Shown here: positions 14,525-19,115 of the stretch, in pieces
Layout of the letters: each line of letters begins with the position of its first letter
Numbering within the stretch: the stretch's first letter is position 1
Source: an uncultured Coprococcus sp.
GTDB taxonomy: Bacteria > Bacillota > Clostridia > Lachnospirales > Lachnospiraceae
Reading direction: 5' to 3'
DNA length: 19,115 bases
Assembly (NCBI GenBank): GCA_900548315.1
Contig: URJU01000020.1
Coordinates: 1 to 19,115, forward strand
Program-made: the position numbers and the translations under genes
Notes under the pieces: model-generated
What the model was told of the DNA's origin: nothing
The model's input: the letters and a program-made list of their open reading frames with translations, nothing else
The model's database searches: none

Positions 14525-15490
14525 ATGTATTTAGTATTTGATGTAGGGGCAACATTTATAAAGTATGCGTTAATGGACGATGAGGGCAATATATCGGGAA
14601 AGGGTAAGACTCCAACCGACAGATATGCCGAGGCTGGAACTCCGGCGTTTGTGGCGCAGATCAAGAAGGTGTATGATGAGAAAGCATCGGAGTGTGACAT
14701 AACAGGAATTGCCATGGGCCTTCCTGGGCAGATAGATGTTGAGCGCGGCATAGTGTACGGCGGTGGCGGGATCAAGTATCTTGACGGTGCACATCTTGGT
14801 GATCTCATATCAGAGGCATGCGGCGGTGTGCCTGTAGCCCTTGAGAACGATGGCAAATGTGCGGCTCTCGCAGAGGTGTGGCTGGGCAATGCCAGCACGG
14901 CCACAAATGCAGCAGTCGTTGTCGTGGGTACAGGAATCGGCGGTGGAATAATCATCGACAGAAAGATCCACAGGGGCAAGAGACTTCTTGCTGGTGAATT
15001 GTCATATGCACTCATGAATATGACAAGAGAAGAGGCGGATAATGTCAGATGCTGTGAAGAGCTGACTGTCGAGGAGACATTTGAATACAACCCGTTCATG
15101 GTAACATCAACTTGTACTGCAAGCTCAATTACATACAAGGCATCCAAGATCATGCATATGAAACCTGAGGAGGTGTCCGGTGAGATGGTATATCAGTGGA
15201 TTGATGAGGGCAATCAGGAGATCATAGATATGGTTGAGGATTCATACTTCTCCATAGCAAAGCTCTGCTGTAATCTGTACATGACGATAGATCCGGATGT
15301 CATACTTATCGGAGGCGGAATGAGTGCCAACCCGAACTTTGTTCCGGGGGTTAAGAGGTATGTGGACAAGATAAGAAAGATGACCAAGACCTACGATGGT
15401 ATGGTTATCGACACATGCAAGTTTCGCAATGACTCGAATCTTCTTGGCGCGTTATACAACTATAAGCAGAAGTATGAGGGTGTGAAATAA
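14525..15490 (+). CDS. ROK-family sugar kinase, probable beta-glucoside kinase
   Basis: A 321-residue ROK/actin-fold kinase. The ATP site begins VFDVGATFIKYA, and the sugar-binding region GLPGQIDVERGIVYGGGGI and the catalytic-base motif LENDGKCA are clear, followed by VVGTGIGGGIIID and a C-terminal LIGGGMSAN. The family zinc motif (GEIGH...CxCGxxGCxE) is not seen; AGELSYALM replaces it, so it is an atypical ROK member. The start at 14525 is preferred because GGAGGAGGG (14512-14520) directly precedes it; in-frame starts upstream lie before this SD. It is 41 bases before a GH1 6-phospho-beta-glucosidase, so the likely substrate is a beta-glucoside such as cellobiose, phosphorylated by ATP instead of by a PTS. 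Glucokinase or fructokinase activity is an alternative. Confidence 0.85.
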   Translation: MYLVFDVGATFIKYALMDDEGNISGKGKTPTDRYAEAGTPAFVAQIKKVYDEKASECDITGIAMGLPGQIDVERGIVYGGGGIKYLDGAHLGDLISEACGGVPVALENDGKCAALAEVWLGNASTATNAAVVVVGTGIGGGIIIDRKIHRGKRLLAGELSYALMNMTREEADNVRCCEELTVEETFEYNPFMVTSTCTASSITYKASKIMHMKPEEVSGEMVYQWIDEGNQEIIDMVEDSYFSIAKLCCNLYMTIDPDVILIGGGMSANPNFVPGVKRYVDKIRKMTKTYDGMVIDTCKFRNDSNLLGALYNYKQKYEGVK

Positions 15491-15531
15491 AAGTTGGCAA
15501 TATTCTAAATAAAAATATGGAGGACAAAACT

Positions 15532-16950
15532 ATGGTGATAACAAAGAAACATGGACTTCCAGAGAACTTCCTCTGGGGAGCATCAACAAGCGCATATCAG
15601 GTTGAGGGTGCCAATCTGTCACACGGCAAGGGCTCAAGTGTGCAGGACATCAAGACAGTTCCAGCGGGAACAAGCGAGCTGGACGTGTGCGCTGACTTTT
15701 ATCACAGATATGCAGAAGACATAGCCCTCATGGCTGAGATGGGTTTCAAGACATTCAGGTTCTCCATCGCGTGGAGCAGAGTCCTCCCAGAGGGAACAGG
15801 CAGAGTCAACCAGGAGGGAATCGACTTCTACAACAACGTGATAAATGAGTGTCTCAAGTACGGAATAGAGCCGCTTGTCACAATGTTCCATTTTGATCTT
15901 CCAGCAGCACTGGAGAAGAAAGGCGGATGGTCGAGAAGAGAGAGTGTTGACGAGTTTGTTGAATTTGCAAAGCTTCTCTACACAAATTATGGCGACAGAG
16001 TAAAGTACTGGTTGACTATCAATGAGCAGAACATGCTCACACTTGTGGGTGACGTGATCGGAACATGTAACATGGAGGGCGTGACAAATAAATACAAGAA
16101 ACTTTATCAGGAGAATCACCACATGCTCCTTGCCCAGGCAAAGGCCATGAAGCTTCTCCATGAGATGTGTCCTGGTGCAAAGATTGGTCCTGCACCAAAT
16201 ATTTCACTGGTATATCCTGCCACATGCAAGCCGAAGGATGTCCTGGCAGCACAGAACTTCAACGCGATAAGAAACTGGCTGTACCTTGATATGGCAGTGT
16301 ATGGAAGATACAACGACCTGGTGTGGAAGTTCCTTGAAGAACATGATGCCATTCCAGTCATCGAGGACGGAGATATGGATATCATGGAGCAGGCAAATCC
16401 TGATTTTATAGGTTTCAATTATTATAATACTGCAACGGTTGAGTGGGATGACAGTCCGGTTGCTGTGACGGACTCAGAAAAAAAGGATCAGCAATCAGCT
16501 GGTATTGAGCCGGGGGTATACAAGGCGTATCCAAATCCAAATCTTCTTCGCACAGAGTTTGGCTGGGAGATAGACCCTGATGGCTTTAGGGCAACTATAA
16601 GAGAGATGTACAGCAGATATCACCTTCCTATGATCGTGACAGAGAATGGTCTCGGCGCATATGACAAGCTCACAGAGGATGGCAAGGTACACGATGACTA
16701 TCGTATAGAGTACTTAAGAAAGCATATAGAGCAGATAAAGCTGGCAGCAGATGAGGGCGCAGAGATGATGGGTTACTGCCCATGGTCAGCAATCGACCTC
16801 GTGTCAACTCACGAAGGAATCACCAAGAGATACGGTTTTATATATGTCAACAGAGATGAATTCGACATGAAGGATCTTGCGAGATACAGAAAGGATTCCT
16901 TCTACTGGTACAAGAAGGTCATCGAGACCAACGGCGAGGATTTGAGCTAG
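15532..16950 (+). CDS. Glycoside hydrolase family 1, 6-phospho-beta-glucosidase
   Basis: A 472-residue retaining glycosidase, normal GH1 length. The acid/base glutamate is E165 in TINEQN and the nucleophile E371 in VTENG. The phosphate-binding triad of 6-phospho-specific GH1 enzymes, spaced Ser-x6-Lys-x-Tyr, is present as S425, K432 and Y434 in DLVSTHEGITKRYGFIYV; plain beta-glucosidases lack it. The N-terminus FLWGASTSAYQVEGA is typical. The start at 15532 is preferred: GGAGGA (15519-15524) precedes it, whereas the ATG at 15517 overlaps this SD. It is cytoplasmic, with no signal peptide. Paired with the upstream ROK kinase, it would hydrolyse phosphorylated disaccharide to glucose and glucose-6-phosphate. 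6-phospho-beta-galactosides cannot be excluded. Confidence 0.93.
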   Translation: MVITKKHGLPENFLWGASTSAYQVEGANLSHGKGSSVQDIKTVPAGTSELDVCADFYHRYAEDIALMAEMGFKTFRFSIAWSRVLPEGTGRVNQEGIDFYNNVINECLKYGIEPLVTMFHFDLPAALEKKGGWSRRESVDEFVEFAKLLYTNYGDRVKYWLTINEQNMLTLVGDVIGTCNMEGVTNKYKKLYQENHHMLLAQAKAMKLLHEMCPGAKIGPAPNISLVYPATCKPKDVLAAQNFNAIRNWLYLDMAVYGRYNDLVWKFLEEHDAIPVIEDGDMDIMEQANPDFIGFNYYNTATVEWDDSPVAVTDSEKKDQQSAGIEPGVYKAYPNPNLLRTEFGWEIDPDGFRATIREMYSRYHLPMIVTENGLGAYDKLTEDGKVHDDYRIEYLRKHIEQIKLAADEGAEMMGYCPWSAIDLVSTHEGITKRYGFIYVNRDEFDMKDLARYRKDSFYWYKKVIETNGEDLS

Positions 16951-17010
16951 CTTGTAGTTGAGTAAAAGCACTGGGAGACTGGTGTTTGAGTTATAATAGG
17001 ACCAAGTTAG

Positions 17011-17049
17011 ATGAAACCCAGTAAAATCAAGGGGTTATGCCTAATTTAG
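17011..17049 (+). CDS. Possible 12-residue leader peptide
   Basis: ATG to TAG encodes MKPSKIKGLCLI, lying between segments 1 and 2 of the attenuator-like leader. An AGGA at 16998-17001 could serve as its ribosome binding site, but if transcription starts about 7 bases after the TATAAT the mRNA would begin near 17004 and the ORF would be nearly leaderless. Its stop codon falls inside segment 2, so translation would open the 1:2 pairing. Short ORFs of this size arise by chance. Confidence 0.35.
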   Translation: MKPSKIKGLCLI

Positions 17050-17199
17050 TCTTTATTTTTATACCAATTTAGCGGTAGATAAGGCAGCGCTGTTATATCA
17101 AAACCGAAAATCCAAGTCAGTATCACAGATGTCCACAATCAGTCTGAGAGTGAATCTGTGCGCTTAGATTAGGTACAATTTTATATCAAAACATTTAGT

Positions 17200-17257
17200 G
17201 AGGACTAAATTAGCATTTAAGATGGAATATTCCATCAGCTGGTTTGGTCCTCTTTTT
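17200..17257 (+). terminator. Intrinsic terminator just upstream of the small ORFs
   Basis: GAGGACTAAATTAGC (17200-17214) pairs along all 15 positions with GCTGGTTTGGTCCTC (17238-17252), including three U-G wobbles, followed by TTTTT. The loop holds a perfect 16-bp palindrome, GATGGAATATTCCATC (17221-17236). It ends 5 bases before the ribosome binding site of the next gene. Confidence 0.85.
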
Positions 17258-17276
17258 ATTTGAGAGGAGTGGTCGA

Positions 17277-17456
17277 ATGGGCAAGGTGTTAATTTGGTTC
17301 GTAATCATTATTAGTACAGTGGTTCTCTACTGTCTTATGAAAGTTAAGGCAGAGAGTGATGAACTGTATGAGGAATTAATGAAAAAGCATTTTTATGGCA
17401 GGTCTGATGATATTCCTGCATCTGACAAAACCGAGCACTTGAAAGGGTGTGGGTAA
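17277..17456 (+). CDS. Small single-pass membrane protein, unknown function
   Basis: A 59-residue protein with an N-terminal transmembrane helix (about 4-22, VLIWFVIIISTVVLYCL) followed by a charged soluble tail rich in Asp, Glu and Lys. GAGAGGAG (17262-17269) stands 7 bases before this ATG; an in-frame TTG at 17244 lies in the terminator stem and is unlikely. It is preceded by a strong terminator, so its transcription would depend on antitermination or read-through. Proteins of this size with one helix are common accessory genes in integrative elements of Lachnospiraceae; the role is unknown. Confidence 0.7.
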   Translation: MGKVLIWFVIIISTVVLYCLMKVKAESDELYEELMKKHFYGRSDDIPASDKTEHLKGCG

Positions 17457-17514
17457 TTATATGAAATTTTGCAAAACAATAATGCAGACAATACAGAAAA
17501 GGAGTGAAAGGAAC

Positions 17515-17937
17515 ATGAATAACAAGTTAGAAGTAATCGGCATTGATCATGGTTGGTCAATGATGAAAACAATCTTTCAGGTATTTGTCACAGGAGTTAC
17601 AAAGGCAGTGCTTGCACCTATGAAAGCAGTGAAAAAGATGCTTGTATCAATGAAGCTTCATCTGGACGCTTCGATTGATAAGTTGGATAATCTGGCTATG
17701 AATGTGCAGCTTGATAAGGAAAAGCATATGGAAAATGCGAAAGCACAGGAACAGACAGAGCCGGAGAGGGCAGAAGCTGAGCGAGTAGAAGCAGAGATTG
17801 TATATTCGCCGATGGTCGCTGAACCACAGGAGTATCAGTATAATGCAGATGCATTTGAGGCTAGAGGTGCGGATGAGGTGAAGCAGGAAGCGCCACATAA
17901 GGAAGTATCAAAGGTAAGAGAAGATAAAGCCAGATAG
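17515..17937 (+). CDS. Chimeric ORF: ParM/StbA-like N-terminus joined to an unrelated helical tail
   Basis: 140 residues. The first 28 or so (LEVIGIDHGWSMMKT, then VFVTGV) match the nucleotide-binding start of ParM/StbA-like actin-type plasmid segregation proteins, which normally continue for about 300 residues. From about residue 30 it changes to an alpha-helical, Lys/Met-rich stretch and a Glu/Ala-rich tail (QEQTEPERAEAERVEAE), with no further actin motifs. AAAGGAAC directly precedes the ATG at 17515. In-frame starts upstream (GTG 17449, ATG 17461) overlap the previous gene and have weaker sites. It is probably a deletion or recombination product inside an integrative element; it could still make a stable small protein. 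Confidence 0.6.
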   Translation: MNNKLEVIGIDHGWSMMKTIFQVFVTGVTKAVLAPMKAVKKMLVSMKLHLDASIDKLDNLAMNVQLDKEKHMENAKAQEQTEPERAEAERVEAEIVYSPMVAEPQEYQYNADAFEARGADEVKQEAPHKEVSKVREDKAR

Positions 17938-17943
17938 ATATGA

Positions 17944-17995
17944 GGACGTGGGAGAGATTCTGCGTCCCAACGTCCGTGTGGGCTTGCTTTTATTC
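17944..17995 (+). terminator. Hairpins after the chimeric ORF, possible terminator
   Basis: GGACGTGGGA (17944-17953) pairs with TCCC-a-ACGTCC (17965-17975), one bulged A. Alternatively CCCA (17966-17969) pairs with TGGG (17979-17982) just before CTTGCTTTTATT. A terminator overlapping the next promoter is plausible. Confidence 0.4.
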
Positions 17996-18012
17996 GGATA
18001 TTCGTATATAAT
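17984..18012 (+). promoter_or_regulatory. Promoter of the HTH-sigma factor genes
   Basis: TTGCTT (17984-17989), a 17-base spacer and a perfect TATAAT (18007-18012). The predicted start near 18019 gives a 30-base leader before the HTH gene. Base composition changes to high G+C right after it. Confidence 0.8.
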
Positions 18013-18048
18013 GTATCGTGTTGAGTATTATCCATGCGGAGGTGCGGT

Positions 18049-18258
18049 ATGAACGGGATCAAGGGCTATATCTCCATTCGGGAGGCGTCCTACCGTTGGG
18101 GCGTGTCAGAGCGGCGGGTCAACCAATACTGCGCCGAAGGGCGGATCCCCGGCGCGTCCCGGTTCGGGCGTTCATGGGCGATCCCGGAAAATGCGGAGAA
18201 ACCGTCCGACCCGCGCTTTCAAGGACAGCACCGCGATTCCGGCAGGACAAGCACCTGA
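18049..18258 (+). CDS. Small helix-turn-helix DNA-binding protein (excisionase/MerR-like)
   Basis: 69 residues. ISIREASYRWGVSERRVNQYCAEGRIPGASRFGRSWAIP has the winged-helix pattern of MerR/excisionase-type proteins: helix-turn-helix, then a basic wing before a Trp-Ala-Ile-Pro strand. GGAGG (18038-18042) precedes this ATG; the alternative ATG at 18034 would put the SD inside the gene. The gene is G+C-rich, unlike the region before 18000. It lies 48 bases before a sigma factor gene, probably the same operon, as is usual in integrative elements of Oscillospiraceae/Lachnospiraceae. It may control the operon or act as an excision accessory factor. Confidence 0.8.
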   Translation: MNGIKGYISIREASYRWGVSERRVNQYCAEGRIPGASRFGRSWAIPENAEKPSDPRFQGQHRDSGRTST

Positions 18259-18306
18259 CGGATACCCCTCTGCATGGGAAGCATCCGCAAAAAGGAGGTG
18301 AACGCT

Positions 18307-18855
18307 ATGGCCTGCGACGAGAGCTTGTACCGCCAATATCTGAACGGCGACGACGAAGGGCTCAATGCCCTGATGAAAAAATACGGCGACCCACTGACCC
18401 TGTATATCGACGGCTATCTGCACGACGTTCACGAGGCGGAGGAGCTGATGCTGGACGTTTTCGCCTATCTGTTCACCAAAAAGCCGAAGATACGGGACGG
18501 CGGCTTCAAGGCGTATCTCTATAAGGCGGCGCGGCACATGGCGCTGCGCCATAAGAGCAAACGGAAGCCCCTGTTCAGCCTCGATACGCTGACCGGCGAG
18601 CCGGACGGACGGCTGCTGGCGGAGGAGGTCATCCGGACGGAGGAGCGAAACCGCATTCTGCATTTCTGCATGAGCGAAATGAACCCGGACTATCGGGAAG
18701 TCCTCTATCTCACCTATTTTGAGGATATGAGCTACGCGCAGGCGGCGGAGGTCACGGGAAAAACAGTAAAACAGATCACCAACATGGTGTATCGCGGAAA
18801 AAAGAGCCTGCGAAGGCTTTTAGAACGGGAGGGGATCACAGATGCGGAGTCATGA
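18307..18855 (+). CDS. ECF-like RNA polymerase sigma factor
   Basis: 182 residues with two sigma regions. Region 2 is at about 15-85 (EGLNALMKKYGDPLTLYIDGYL, EELMLDVFAYLF), and region 4 is at about 126-172 (NPDYREVLYLTYFEDMSYAQAAEV, then KTVKQITNMVYRGKKSLRRLL), where the second part is the -35 recognition helix pattern. AAGGAGGTG at 18292-18300 precedes the ATG at 18307; the ATG at 18274 has none. It is G+C-rich with mostly G or C in third positions. The next gene overlaps it by 14 bases and encodes a membrane protein, which could be its anti-sigma partner. Sigma factors of this kind occur in conjugative transposons; target promoters are not seen here. Confidence 0.9.
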   Translation: MACDESLYRQYLNGDDEGLNALMKKYGDPLTLYIDGYLHDVHEAEELMLDVFAYLFTKKPKIRDGGFKAYLYKAARHMALRHKSKRKPLFSLDTLTGEPDGRLLAEEVIRTEERNRILHFCMSEMNPDYREVLYLTYFEDMSYAQAAEVTGKTVKQITNMVYRGKKSLRRLLEREGITDAES

Positions 18856-19115
18856 AGAGCGCGTCGCGGAGACAAAGCGGCGCATCGCCAAAATTGAGCG
18901 GGAGAAACGGCGGCGCAATACGGTCACCATGGCTTCCGCCGTGGCGGCGTGCCTTGCGTTGCTCATCGGCGCGTCCCTCGCCATGCCCGGCATTGCCGCG
19001 AGCATCCAGACAGGCGACTACTCCGGCTTTGAAACGGCGGCAAGCATCTTTCACGGTGGCGCTGCCTTGGGATACATCGTCATCGGGCTGCTGGCTTTTT
19101 TACTCGGCGTGTGCG
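18842..19115 (+). CDS. Membrane protein, incomplete at window end (candidate anti-sigma partner)
   Basis: The ATG at 18842 overlaps the sigma gene's last 14 bases, implying translational coupling. 91 residues are visible without a stop before the window ends. The first 27 are strongly basic and helical (TKRRIAKIEREKRRRN), then a hydrophobic helix (about 29-50), a short loop containing GDYSGFETA, and a second hydrophobic helix (about 75-91). The cytoplasmic basic head with two membrane spans and the coupled position suggest a sigma-factor partner, but no anti-sigma motif such as HxxxCxxC is visible in the part present. It may be a hypothetical element protein. Confidence 0.65.
   Translation, partial: MRSHEERVAETKRRIAKIEREKRRRNTVTMASAVAACLALLIGASLAMPGIAASIQTGDYSGFETAASIFHGGAALGYIVIGLLAFLLGVC

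Larger units (their letters stand above)
16992..17257 (+). promoter_or_regulatory. Attenuator-like leader with mutually exclusive hairpins at the element boundary
   Basis: This covers most of the 16951-17276 gap. A TATAAT (16992-16997, no clear -35) is followed by four segments. Segment 1, AGGACCAAGTTAG (16998-17010), pairs with segment 2, CTAATTTAGTC (17041-17051), around an inner AACCC/GGGTT stem, and a T-rich run follows. Segment 2 is also the exact complement of GACTAAATTAG in segment 3 (17203-17213). Segment 3 pairs with segment 4 to form the terminator at 17200-17257. Pairing 2:3 and 3:4 exclude each other, as in attenuators. Also present are a stem CACAGAT/ATCTGTG (17124-17130 and 17154-17160) and a 12-bp direct repeat TTATATCAAAAC (17093-17104 and 17181-17192). 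Confidence 0.55.

Noticed and set aside
16951..17060. Attachment site (attL) of an integrative element
   Set aside because: Inverted AACCC/GGGTT and direct repeats exist, but no integrase gene or second att copy is in the window to define a core.
1..19115. CRISPR array or tRNA/rRNA genes
   Set aside because: No regularly spaced repeats, cloverleaf or rRNA sequence was seen on either strand.

Overview
The window looks like chromosomal DNA of a Lachnospiraceae-type member of the Clostridia (inferred from protein flavour, moderate G+C, strong Shine-Dalgarno sites and a T-box leader), with a right end invaded by mobile DNA. Bases 1-19 are exactly the Nextera transposase mosaic end, so the left end is a sequencing artefact and not biology.

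Layout. 20-1944: the 3' end of a T-box leader, then thrS for a threonyl-tRNA synthetase lacking the TGS domain. 2032-4131: two tandem paralogues of unknown function. 4224-7646: a sulfur cluster, with a divergent Rrf2 regulator, a promoter with repeated operator-like sites, an unlisted 27-residue leader peptide ending in four Cys codons, then O-acetylhomoserine sulfhydrylase (metY) and cysteine synthase (cysK). Both enzymes contain no cysteine. 7665-8366: a 5'-truncated Fic gene. 8516-9541: a YbhN/MprF-type membrane protein. 9673-12459: a 928-residue fusion of a TetM/EF-G-like translational GTPase with a C-terminal YacP/Rae1-type NYN nuclease domain. 12579-12780: a long rod-like folded element ahead of glpK. 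14299-14358: an 18-codon scar matching the start of HsdM. 14525-16950: a ROK kinase and a GH1 6-phospho-beta-glucosidase, probably one beta-glucoside operon.

16951-19115 is accessory DNA. A leader with mutually exclusive hairpins and a strong terminator precedes two small genes, one beginning like a ParM-type actin. From about 18030 the G+C rises sharply, and an HTH protein, an ECF-like sigma factor and a membrane protein cut by the window end follow, as in integrative elements of Oscillospiraceae or Lachnospiraceae.

How it works together. Two amino-acid-responsive leaders (T-box for Thr, poly-Cys peptide for Cys) and two sugar or polyol modules (glpK, ROK-GH1) are housekeeping functions. 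The most novel items are the poly-Cys leader with its Cys-free operon, the GTPase-Rae1 fusion, the rod-like element before glpK, and the attenuator-like leader at the mobile-element boundary.
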